The notes beneath the pieces are model-generated. The model saw only the letters and a program-made list of their open reading frames with translations. It searched no databases and was not told the DNA's origin. DNA of 64,000 nt, from the NCBI RefSeq assembly GCF_050948215.1, contig NW_027488835.1, forward strand, positions 124,001-188,000, read 5' to 3'. This document shows positions 27,901 to 39,295 of the stretch, one piece after another. The position numbers were made by a program, and so were the translations under genes. Each line of letters starts with the position of its first letter. Position 1 is the stretch's first letter. This DNA comes from Halictus rubicundus (taxonomy: Eukaryota > Arthropoda > Insecta > Hymenoptera > Halictidae).

Positions 27901-30363
27901 CATCTATCCTATCCTATCCTTTATCCTATCCTGTCCTCTGTCGTCTCCTATCTTCTATAGAATCCAATCCCCTATCCTATCCTCTATCCTATCCTATCCT
28001 CTATCCTATCCAATCCTCTATCCTATCCTATTCTCTATCCTATCCACTATCCTATCGTATCTTCTATCCTATCCAATCCTCTATCCTATCCTATCCTCTA
28101 TCCTATCCTATCCTCTATCCTATCCTATTCTCTATCCTATCCTATCCTATCCTCTATCCTATCCTATCCTCTATCCTATCCTATCCTCTATCCTATCCTA
28201 TCCTCTATCGCATCCTATTCTCTATCCAAACCTATCCTATCCTCTATCGTATCCTATTCCCTATCCTATCCAATCCTATATCGTATCCTCTTTCCTATCC
28301 TATCCTCTATCCTATCCTATCCTGTATCCTATCCTATCCTCTATCCTATCCTATACTCTATCCTATCCTATCCTCTATCCTATCCTATCCTCTATCCTAT
28401 TATATCCTCTATCCTATCCTTTCCTCTATTCGATCCTCTCCTCTATAATATCGTATCCTCTATCATATCCTATACTCTTCCTATAATATCATCTATCCTA
28501 TCCTATTCTCTATCCTATCCTATCCTATCCTCTATCGTCTCCTATCCAATCCCCTATCCTATCCTCTATCCTATCCTATCCTGTATCCTATCCTATCCTC
28601 TATCCTATCCTATCCTCTATCCTATCCTATCCTCTATTCTATCCTATCCTCTATAGTATCCTATCCTCTATCCTATCCTATCCTCTATCCTATCCTATCC
28701 TGTATCCTATCCTATCATCTATCCTATCCTAGCCTCTATCCTATTATATCCTCTATCCTATCGTATCCTCTATCCTATCCTATCCTCTATCCTATCCTAT
28801 CCTCTTTCGTTTAATATCATCTATCCTATCCTATTCTCTATCCTATCCAATCCCCTATGCTATCCAATCCCCTATCCTATCCTCTATCCTATCCTAACCT
28901 GTATCCTATCCTATTCTGTATCCTATCCTCTATCCTATCCTATCCCCTATCCTTTCCTATATTCGATCCTCTCCTCTATAATATCGTATCCTCTATCCTA
29001 TCCTGTCCTCTATCCTATAATATCATCCATCCTATCCTATTCTCTATCCTAACCTATCCTATCCTCTATCGTATCCTATCCTGTATCCTATCCAATCCTA
29101 TATCCTATATCCTCTATCCTATCCTATCCTCTATCCTATCCTATCCTCTATCCTATCCAATCCTCTATCCTATTCTCTATCCTATCCTCTATTATATCCT
29201 CTATCCTATCCTACCCTCTATCATATCCTATCCTCTATCCTATCCTATCCTCAATCCTATCCTATCCTCTATCCTATCCTATACTCTATCCTATCCTATC
29301 CTCTATCCTATCCTATACTCTATCCTATTCTATACTCTATCCTATCCTATCCACTATCCTATCCTAGCCTCAATCCTATCCTATTCTCTAACCTATTCAC
29401 TATCCTATCGTCTTCTCTATCCTATCCTATCCTCTATCCTATCCTATCCTCTATCCTATCCTATCCTATCCTCTATCCTATCCTATCCTCTATCCTATCC
29501 TATCCTATCCTCTATCCTATCCTATCCTCTATCCTATCCTATCCTCTATCGCATCCTATTCTCTATCCAATCCTATCCTATCCTCTATCGTATCCTATTC
29601 TCTATCCTATCCAATCCTATATCGTATCCTCTATCCTATCCTATCCTGTATCCTATCCTATCCTATCCTCTATCCTATCCTATCCTCTATCCTATCCTAT
29701 ACTCTATCCTATCCTATCCTCAATCCTATCCTATCCTCTATCCTATCCTATCCTCTATCCTATCCTATCCTCTATCCTATCCTATCCTCTATCCTATCCT
29801 ATCCTGTATCCTCTCCTGTCATCTATCCTATCCTATCCTCTATCCTATCCTATCCTCTATCCTATCCTATTCTCTATCCTATCCACTATCCTATCGTATC
29901 CTCTATCCTATCCAATCCTCCATCCTATCCTATCCTCTATCCTATCCTATCCTCTATCCTATCCTATCCTCTATCCTATCCTGTCCTCTATCCTATTATA
30001 TCCTCTATCCTATCCTATCCTCTATCCTATCCTATCCTCTATCCTATCCTATCCTCTATCCTATCCTATCCTCTATCCTATTATATCCTCTATCCTATCC
30101 TATCCTCTATCCTATCCTATCCTCTATCCTATCCTATCCTGTATCCTATCCTATCATCTATCCTATCCTATCCTCTATCCTATCCTATCCTCTATCCTAT
30201 CCTATCCTCTATCCTATCCTATTCTCTATCCTATCCACTATCCTATCGTATCCTCTATCCTATCCAATCCTCTACCCTATCCTATCCTCTATCCTATCCT
30301 ATCCTCTATCCTATCCTATTCTCTATCCTATCCTATCCTCTATCCTATCCTATTCTCTTTCCT
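24916..30363. repeat. Tandem duplication of about 2.72 kb with visible junction
   Basis: Anchors repeat with offsets of 2,715 or 2,732 bp: TCAATCCTATCCTCTCC at 24,921 and 27,653, TATAGAATCC at 25,241 and 27,956, TTTCGTTTAATATC at 26,090 and 28,805, GTATCCTCTC at 27,091 and 29,806, and TCTTTCCTA at 27,641 and 30,356. The unit's end (TTTCCTA, near 27,647) is joined directly to its beginning (GCCTCAATCC), so the duplication junction can be placed at about 27,648. Copy 2 continues at 30,363 into a different flank. The two copies look nearly identical apart from one 17-bp step near 27,900. Both also resemble the 17.4-21.7 kb pair. Confidence 0.88.
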
Positions 30364-32180
30364 ATCCACTATCCTATCGTGTCCTCTATCCTATCCTATC
30401 CTCTATCCTATCCTATCCTCTTTCCTATCCTATCCTCAATCCTATCCTATCCTCTATCCTATCCTATCCTCTATCCTATCCTATCTTCTATCCTATCCTA
30501 TCCTGTATCCTATCCTATTCTCTATCCTATTCACTATCCTATCGTATCCTCCATCCTATCCTATCCTCTATCCTATCCTGTCCTCTATCCTATTATATCC
30601 TCTATCCTATCCTATCCTCTATCCTATCCTATCCTCTATCCTATCCTATCCTCTATCCTATCCTATCCTCTATCCTATTATATCCTCTATCCTATCCTAT
30701 CCTCTATCCTATCCTATCCTCTATCCTATCCTATCCTGTATCCTATCCTATCATCTATCCTATCCTATCCTCTATCCTATCCTATCCTCTATCCTATCCT
30801 ATCCTCTATCCTATCCTATTCTCTATCCTATCCACTATCCTATCGTATCCTCTATCCTATCCAATCCTCTACCCTATCCTATCCTCTATCCTATCCTATC
30901 CTCTATCCTATCCTATTCTCTATCCTATCCTATCCTCTATCCTATCCTATTCTCTTTCCTATCCACTATCCTATCGTGTCCTCTATCCTATCCTATCCTC
31001 TATCCTATCCTATCCTCTTTCCTATCCTATCCTCAATCCTATCCTATCCTCTATCCTATCCTATCCTCTATCCTATCCTATCTTCTATCCTATCCTATCC
31101 TGTATCCTATCCTATTCTCTATCCTATTCACTATCCTATCGTATCCTCCATCCTATCCTATCCTCTATCCTATCCTATCCTCTATCCTATCCTATCCTCT
31201 ATCCTATCCTATCCTCTATCCTATTATATCCTCTATCCTATCCTATCCTCTATCCTATCCTATCCTCTATCCTATCCTATCCTCTATCGTATTATATCCT
31301 CTATCCTATCCTATCCTCTATCCTATCCTATCCTCTATCCTATCCTATCCTGTATCCTATCCTATCATCTATCCTATCCTATCCTCTATCCTATCCTATC
31401 CTCTATCCTATCCTCTTCTCTATCCTATCCACTATCCTATCGTATCCTCTATCCTATCCAATCCTCTATCCTATCCTATCCTCTATCCTATCCTATCCTC
31501 TATCCTATCCTATTCTCTATCCTATCCTATCCTCTGTCCTATCCTATCCTCTATCCTATCCTATCCTGTATCCTAACCTATTCACTATCCTATTCACTAT
31601 CCTATCCTATCCTCTATCCTATCCTATCCTCTTTCCTATCCTATCCTCAATCCTATCCTATCCTCTATCCTATCCTATCCTCTATCCTATCCTATCTTCT
31701 ATCCTATCCTATCCTGTATCCTATCCTATTCTCTATCCTATTCACTATCCTATCGTATCCTCCATCCTATCCTATCCTCTATCCTATCCTATCCTCTATC
31801 CTATACTATCCTCTATCCTATCCTATCCTCTATCCTATTTTATCCTCTATCCTATCCTATCCTCTATCCTATCCTATCCTCTATCCTATCCTATCATCTA
31901 TCCTATTATATCCTCTATACTATCCTATCCTCTATCCTATCCTATCCTCTATCCTATCCTATCCTGTATCCTATCCTATCATCTATCCTATCCTATCCTC
32001 TATCCTATCCTATCCTCTATCCTATCCTCTTCTCTATCCTATCCACTATCCTATCGTATCCTCTATCCTATCCAATCCTCTATCCTATCCTATCCTCTAT
32101 CCTATCCTATCCTCTATCCTATCCTATTCTCTATCCTATCCTATCCTCTATCCTATCCTATCCTCTATCCTATCCTATCC
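29927..32180. repeat. Higher-order tandem unit of about 0.6 kb
   Basis: The mark CCTCCATCC occurs at 29,927, 30,548, 31,147 and 31,759, a spacing of about 600-620 bp. CTGTCCTCTATCC (29,981 and 30,578) and TCTTTCCTATCCAC (30,356 and 30,953) share an exact offset of 597 bp. TTCACTATCC and TATCTTCTATCC recur at matching places in the later units. The units differ by several monomer-sized steps, so this set looks older or more often rearranged than the neighbouring 850-bp pair. Confidence 0.75.
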
Positions 32181-33880
32181 TCTATCGCATCCTATTCTCT
32201 ATCCAAACCTATCCTATCCTCTATCGTATCCTATTCTCTATCCTATCCAATCCTATATCGTATCCTCTATCCTATCCTATCCTCTATCCTATCCTATCCT
32301 GTATCCTATCCTATCCTATCCTCTATCCTATCCTATCCGCTATCCTATCCTATCCTCTATCCTATCCTATCCTCTATCCTATCCTATCCTCTATCCTATT
32401 ATATCCTCTATCCTATCCTATCCTCTATCCTATCCTATCCTCTATCCTATCCTATCCTCTATCCTATTATATCCTCTATCCTATCCTATCCTCTATCCTA
32501 TCCTATCCTCTATCCTATCCTATCCTGTATCCTATCCTATCATCTATCCTATCCTATCCTCTATCCTATCCTATCCTCTATCCTATCCTCTTCTCTATCG
32601 TATCCTCTATCCTATCCAATCCTCTATCCTATCCTATCCTCTATCCTATCCTATCCTCTATCCTATCCTATCCTGTATCCTATCCTATCCTCTATCCTAT
32701 CCTATCCTCTATCCTATCCTATCCTCTATCCTATCCAATCCTCTATCCTATCCTATCCTCTATCCTATCCTATCCTCTATCCTATCCCATTCTCTATGCT
32801 ATCCTATCCTCTATCCTATCCTATCCTCTATCCTATCCTATCCTCTATCCTATCCTATCCTCTATCCTATCCTATCCTCTATCCTATCCAATCCTCTATC
32901 CTATCCTATCCTCTATCCTATCCTATCCTCTATCCTATCCCATTCTCTATGCTATCCTATCCTCTATCCTATCGTATCATCTATCCTGCCCTATCCTCCC
33001 TCCTATCCCATCCTCTATCCTATCCTATCCTCTATCGCATCCTATTCTCTATCCAAACCTATCCTATCCTCTATCGTATCCTATTCTCTATCCTATCCAA
33101 TCCTATATCGTATCCTCTATCCTATCCTATCCTCTATCCTATCCTATCCTGTATCCTATCCTATCCTATCCTCTATCCTATCCTATCCGCTATCCTATCC
33201 TATCCTCTATCCTATCCTATCCTCTATCCTATCCTATCCTCTATCCTATTATATCCTCTATCCTATCCTATCCTCTATCCTATCCTATCCTCTATCCTAT
33301 CCTATCCTCTATCCTATTATATCCTCTATCCTATCCTATCCTCTATCCTATCCTATCCTCTATCCTATCCTATCCTGTATCCTATCCTATCATCTATCCT
33401 ATCCTATCCTCTATCCTATCCTATCCTCTATCCTATCCTCTTCTCTATCGTATCCTCTATCCTATCCAATCCTCTATCCTATCCTATCCTCTATCCTATC
33501 CTATCCTCTATCCTATCCTATCCTGTATCCTATCCTATCCTCTATCCTATCCTATCCTCTATCCTATCCTATCCTCTATCCTATCCAATCCTCTATCCTA
33601 TCCTATCCTCTATCCTATCCTATCCTCTATCCTATCCCATTCTCTATGCTATCCTATCCTCTATCCTATCCTATCCTCTATCCTATCCTATCCTCTATCC
33701 TATCCTATCCTCTATCCTATCCTATCCTCTATCCTATCCAATCCTCTATCCTATCCTATCCTCTATCCTATCCTATCCTCTATCCTATCCCATTCTCTAT
33801 GCTATCCTATCCTCTATCCTATCGTATCATCTATCCTGCCCTATCCTCCCTCCTATCCCATCCTCTATCCTATCCTATCC
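32181..33880. repeat. 850-bp tandem duplication, apparently perfect
   Basis: Copy 1 is 32,181-33,030 and copy 2 is 33,031-33,880. The anchors TCTATCGCAT (32,181 and 33,031), TCTCTATGCT (32,791 and 33,641), CATTCTCTATGCT (32,941 and 33,791) and CCTCCCTCC (near 32,996 and 33,846) all keep an offset of exactly 850 bp, which equals 50 x 17. Those sections I compared line by line showed no difference. This is likely the most recent event, or one of the most recent, in the window, unless it is an assembly artefact. Confidence 0.88.
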
Positions 33881-36455
33881 TCTATCCTATCCTATCCTCT
33901 ATCCTATCCTATCCTGTATCCTATCCAATCCTATATCCTATATCCTCTATCCTCTATCCTCTATCCTATCCTGTCCTCTATCCTATCCTATCATCTATCC
34001 TATCCTAGCCTCAATCCTATCCTATCCTCTATCCTATCCTATCCTCTATCCTATCCTGTCCTCTGTCGTCTCCTATCTTCTATACAATCCAATCCCCTAT
34101 CCTATCCTCTATCCTATCCTATCCTCAATCCTATCCAATCCTCTATCCTATCCTATCCACTATCCTATCCTAGCCTCAATCCTATCCTATCCTCTATCCT
34201 ATTCTATCCTCTATCCTATCCTGTCCTCTGTCGTCTCCTATCTTCTATACAATCCAATCCCCTATCCTATCCTGTATCCTATCCTATCCTCTATCCTATC
34301 CAATCCTCTATCCTATCCTATCCTCTATCCTATCCTATCCTCTATCCTATCCTATTCTCTATCCTATCCTATCCTATCCTCTATCCTATCCTATCCTCTA
34401 TCCTATCCTATCCTCTATCGCATCCTATTCTCTATCCAAACCTATCCTATCCTCTATCGTATCCTATTCTCTATCCTATCCAATCCTATATCGTATCCTC
34501 TATCCTATCCTATCCTCTATCCTATCCTATCCTGTATCCTATCCTATCCTATCCTCTATCCTATCCTATCCTCTATCCTATCCTATACTCTATCCTATCC
34601 TATCCTCAATCATATCCTATCCTCTATCCTATCCTATCCTCTATCCTATCCTATCCTCTATCCTATCCTATCCTCTATCCTATCCTATCCTCTATCCTAT
34701 CCTATCCTGTATCCTATCCTGTCATCTATCCTATCCTATCCTCTATCCTATCCTATCCTCTATCCTATCCTATTCTCTATCCTATCCACTATCCTATCCT
34801 ATCCTCTATCCTATCCTATCCCCTATCCTATTATATCCTCTATCCTATCCTTTCCTCTATTCGATCCTCTCCTCTATAATATCGTATCCTCTATCATATC
34901 CTATACTCTTCCTATAATATCATCTATCCTATCCTATTCTCTATCCTATCCTATGCTATCCTCTATCGTCTCCTATCCAATCCCCTATCCTATCCTCTAT
35001 CCTATCCTATCCTATCCTCTATCCTATCCTATCCTCAATCGTATCCAATCCTCTATCCTATCCTATCCACTATCCTATCCTAGCCTCAATCCTATCCTAT
35101 CCTCTATCCTATCCTATCCTATCCTCTATCCTATCCTATCCTCAATCCTATCCAATCCTCTATCCTATCCTATCCACTATCCTATCCTAGCCTCAATCCT
35201 ATCCTATCCTCTATCCTATCCTTTCCACTATCCTATACTATACTCTATCCTATCCTATCCTCAATCATATCCTATCCTCTATCCTATCCTATCCTCTATC
35301 CTATCCTATCCTGTATCCTATCCTGTCATCTATCCTATCCTATCCTCTATCCTATCCTATCCTCTATCTTATCCTATTCTCTATCCTATCCACTATCCTA
35401 TCGTATCCTCTATCCTATCCAATCCTCCATCCTATCCTATCCTCTATCCTATCCTATCCTCTATCCTATCCTATCCTCTATCCTATTATATCCTCTATCC
35501 TATCCTATCCTCTATCCTATCCTATCCTCTATCCTATCCTATCCTGTATCCTATCCTGTATCCTATCCTATCATCTATCGTATCCTATCCTCTATCCTAT
35601 CCTATCCTCTATCCTATCCTATCCTCTATCCTATCCTATCCTCTATCCTATCCTATTCTCTATCCTATCCACTATCCTATCGTATCCTCTATCCTATCCA
35701 ATCCTCTATCCTATCCTCTATCCTAACCTCTATTATATCCTCTATCCTATCCTATCCTCTATCCTATCCTATCCTCTATCCTATCCTATCCTCAATCCTA
35801 TCCAATCCTCTATCCTATCCTATCCACTATCCTATCCTAGCCTCAATCCTATCCTATCCTCTATCCTATCCTATCCTCTATCCTATCCTGTCCTCTGTCG
35901 TCTCCTATCTTCTATACAATCCAATCCCCTATCCTATCCTCTATCCTATCCTATCCTCTATCCTATCCTATCCTCTATCCTATCCTATCCTCTATCCTAT
36001 CCTATCCTCAATCCTATCCAATCCTCTATCCTATCCTATCCACTATCCTATCCTATCCTCAATCCTATCCAATCCTCTATCCTATCCTATCCACTATCGT
36101 ATCCTAGCCTCAATCCTATCCTATCCTCTATCCTATCCTATCCTTTATCCTATCCTGTCCTCTGTCGTCTCCTATCTTCTATAGAATCCAATCCCCTATC
36201 CTATCCTCTATCCTATCCTATCCTCTATCCTATCCAATCCTCTATCCTATCCTATTCTCTATCCTATCCACTATCCTATCGTATCCTCTATCCTATCCAA
36301 TCCTCTATCCTATCCTATCCTCTATCCTATCCTATCCTCTATCCTATCCTATTCTCTATCCTATCCTATCCTATCCTCTATCCTATCCTATCCTCTATCC
36401 TATCCTATCCTCTATCGCATCCTATTCTCTATCCAAACCTATCCTATCCTCTATC

Positions 36456-36523
36456 GTATCCTATTCCCTATCCTATCCAATCCTATATCGTATCCTATTC
36501 CCTATCCTATCCAATCCTATATC
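36456..36523. repeat. 34-bp (two-monomer) tandem duplication
   Basis: A 34-bp segment that starts GTATCCTATTCCC and ends CCTATATC occurs twice in a row, 36,456-36,489 and 36,490-36,523, followed by another GTATCC. It shows the smallest slippage or exchange step of two monomers, preserved with its distinguishing bases. Confidence 0.9.
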
Positions 36524-39054
36524 GTATCCTCTTTCCTATCCTATCCTCTATCCTATCCTATCCTGTATCCTATCCTATCCTCTATCCTATCCTATACTCT
36601 ATCCTATCCTATCCTCTATCCTATCCTATCCTCTATCCTATTATATCCTCTATCCTATCCTTTCCTCTATTCGATCCTCTCCTCTATAATATCGTATCCT
36701 CTATCATATCCTATACTCTTCCTATAATATCATCTATCCTATCCTATTCTCTATCCTATCCTATCCTATCCTCTATCGTCTCCTATCCAATCCCCTATCC
36801 TATCCTCTATCCTATCCTATCCTGTATCCTATCCTGTCCTCTATCCTATCCTATCCTCTATCCTATCCTATCCTCTATTCTATCCTATCCTCTATAGTAT
36901 CCTATCCTCTATCCTATCCTATCCTCTATCCTATCCTATCCTGTATCCTATCCTATCATCTATCCTATCCTATCCTCTATCCTATTATATCCTCTATCCT
37001 ATCCTTTCATCTATTCGATCCTCTCCTCTATAATATCGTATCCTCTATCATATCCTATACTCTTCCTATAATATCATCTATCCTATCCTATTCTCTATCC
37101 TATCCTAGCCTATCCTCTATCGTCTCCTATCCAATCCCCTATCCTATCCTCTATCCTATCCTATCCTATCCTCTATAATATCCTATCCTCAATCCTATCC
37201 AATCCTCTATCCTATCCTATCCACTATCCTATCCTAGCCTCAATCCTATCCTATCCTCTATCCTATCATATCCTGTATTCCATCCTATTCTCTATCCAAT
37301 CCTATCCTATCCTCTATCGTATCCTATTCTTTATCCCATCCAATCCTATATCGTATAATCTATCCTCTCCTATCCTCTATCCTCTCCTATCCTGTATCCT
37401 ATCCTATCCTCTATCCTATTCTATCCTCTATCCTATCCTATCCTCTATCCTATCCTATCCTCTATTCTATCCTATCCTCTATCCTATCCTATCCTCTATC
37501 CTATCCTATCCTCTATCCTATCCTATCCTCTATCCTATCCTATCCTCTATCCTATCCTATCCTCTATCCTATTATATCCTCTATCCTATCCTTTCCTCTA
37601 TTCGATCCTCTCCTCTATAATATCGTATCCTCTATCATATCCTATACTCTTCCTATAATATCATCTATCCTATCCTATTCTCTATCCTATCCTAGCCTAT
37701 CCTCTATCGTCTCCTATCCAATCCCCTATCCTATCTTCTATCCTATCCTATCCTATCCTCTATCCTATCCTATCCTCAATCCTATCCAATCCTCTATCCT
37801 ATCCTATCCACTATCCTATCCTAGCCTCAATCCTATCCTATCCTCTATCCTATCCTATCCTTTATCCTATCCTGTCCTCTGTCGTCTCCTATCTTCTATA
37901 GAATCCAATCCCCTATCCTATCCTCTACCCTATCCTATCCTCTATCCTATCCAATCCTCTATCCTATACTATCCTCTATCCTATCCAATCCTCTATCCTA
38001 TCCGATCCTCTATCCTATCCACTATCCTATCGTATCCTCTATCCTATCCAATCCTCTATCCTATCCGATCCTCTATCCTATCCTATCCTCTATCCTATCC
38101 TATCCTCTATCCTATCCTATCCTCTATCCTATCCTATCCTCTATCCCATCCTATTCTCTATCCAATCCTATCCTATCCTCTATCGTATCCTATTCTTTAT
38201 CCTATCCAATCCTATATCGTATAATCTATCCTCTCCTATCCTCTATCCTATCCTATCCTGTATCCTATCCTATCCTCTATCCTATCCTATCCTCTATCCT
38301 ATCCTATCCTCTATCGTATCCTATCCTCTATCCTATCCTATCCTCTATCCTATCCTATCCTCTATCCTATCCTATCCTCTATCCTATCCTATCCTCTATC
38401 CTATCCTATCCTCTATCCTATCCTATCCTCTATCCTATCCTATCCTCTATCCTATCCTATCCTCTTTCCTTTAATATCATCTATCCAATCCTATTCTCTA
38501 TCCTATCCAATCCCCTATCCTATCCTCTATCCTATCCTATTCTGTATCCTATCCTCTATCCTATCCAATCCCCTATCCTTTCCTATATTCGATCCTCTCT
38601 TCTATAATATCGTATCCTCTATCCTATCCTGTCCTCTATCCTATAATATCATCCATCCTATCCTATTGTCTATCCTAACCTATCCTCTCCTCTATCGTAT
38701 CCTATCCTGTATCCTATCCAATCCTATATCCTATATCCTCTATCCTCTATCCTATCCTATCCTCTATCCTATCCAATCCTCTATCCTATCCTCTATCCTA
38801 ACCTCTATTATATCCTCTATCCTATCCCATCCTCTATCCTATCCTATCCTCTATCCTATCCTATCCTCAATCCTATCCAATCCTCTATCCTATCCTATCC
38901 ACTATCCTATCCTAGCCTCAATCCTATCCTATCCTCTATCCTATCCTATCCTCTATCCTATCCTGTCCTCTGTCGTCTTCTATCTTCTATACAATCCAAT
39001 CCCCTATCCTATCCTCTATCCTATCCTATCCTCTATCCTATCCTATCCTCTATC

Positions 39055-39059
39055 CTATC
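39055..39059. repeat. Left target site duplication CTATC
   Basis: The five bases CTATC directly precede TGTTACAG and are repeated directly after the island (39,291-39,295). CTATC is also the pentamer of the satellite, so the match alone is weak evidence. However, removing the island plus one CTATC leaves an exact in-phase 17-bp monomer, as expected for a 5-bp duplication. Confidence 0.65.
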
Positions 39060-39107
39060 TGTTACAGTAAATGAACAATTGCCTTTTTGGCACACAAACA
39101 ATATATT

Positions 39108-39116
39108 TATATAAAG
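39108..39116 (+). promoter_or_regulatory. TATA box of the solo LTR
   Basis: TATATAAAG lies in an AT-rich stretch 48 bp from the left end of the LTR. Transcription would be expected to start some 25-35 bp downstream, around 39,135-39,150, and to run rightwards into the satellite. Activity is not shown by the sequence. Confidence 0.5.
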
Positions 39117-39140
39117 TACTATAATAGTATACAGTGTGAA

Positions 39141-39146
39141 AATAAA
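39141..39146 (+). terminator. Polyadenylation signal AATAAA of the solo LTR
   Basis: AATAAA lies 25 bp after the TATA box. In a complete element it would direct cleavage about 10-30 bp downstream, giving a short R region and a U5 of roughly 120 bp. It is close to the predicted transcription start, an arrangement compatible with compact LTRs. Confidence 0.45.
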
Positions 39147-39290
39147 CACGTGCGTACAGCAGACTCTCATACTCGGAACCAACTACCAACTCTTCGTCTT
39201 TCTCTCTCACTCTCTGATGAAGCTCATCCACGCACTCTAGCGGTCAACACGCGCACTCTTGCATTATACATGCCTACACTCCATCCAACA

Positions 39291-39295
39291 CTATC
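39291..39295. repeat. Right target site duplication CTATC
   Basis: This is the copy of CTATC that follows CCAACA at the end of the LTR. It pairs with 39,055-39,059. It is part of the satellite phase and can only be recognised by reconstructing the empty site. Confidence 0.65.

Larger units (their letters stand above)
39060..39290 (+). mobile_element. Solo LTR of a retrotransposon (231 bp)
   Basis: This is the only non-satellite sequence in the window. It begins TGTTACAG and ends CCAACA, so its ends are the TG...CA of an LTR with the four-base inverted repeat TGTT/AACA. It carries a TATA box (TATATAAAG, 39,108-39,116) and AATAAA (39,141-39,146) in the same direction, as an LTR with a short R region would. 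A CACGTG site (39,147-39,152) and a small inverted repeat, GATGA-AGC-TCATC (39,216-39,228), are also present. The flanks are 5-bp CTATC direct repeats, a size usual for Ty3, Ty1-copia and BEL elements. Satellite resumes at once on both sides, with no primer binding site, polypurine tract or gag-pol, so this is a single LTR left by recombination between two LTRs. I cannot assign a family. The alternative is another short insertion whose ends resemble an LTR by chance. Confidence 0.75.

Noticed and set aside
28857..35726. A 2,289-codon open frame, and similar long frames across the window (for example 220-2955, 13,120-16,578, 20,794-24,645, 49,613-52,630, 55,999-58,641)
   Set aside because: They consist only of the translated 17-bp repeat, exist in overlapping + frames with the same peptide, and have no promoter, domain or codon pattern. 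The open state follows from the repeat's arithmetic.
39216..39228. Small inverted repeat GATGA-AGC-TCATC as a terminator or regulatory hairpin
   Set aside because: Five-base arms are expected by chance at this length and nothing around it supports a role.
39060..39290. DNA transposon or MITE instead of a solo LTR
   Set aside because: The terminal inverted repeat is only four bases (TGTT/AACA), while the TG...CA ends, 5-bp target duplication, TATA box and AATAAA fit an LTR better. It is not fully excluded.
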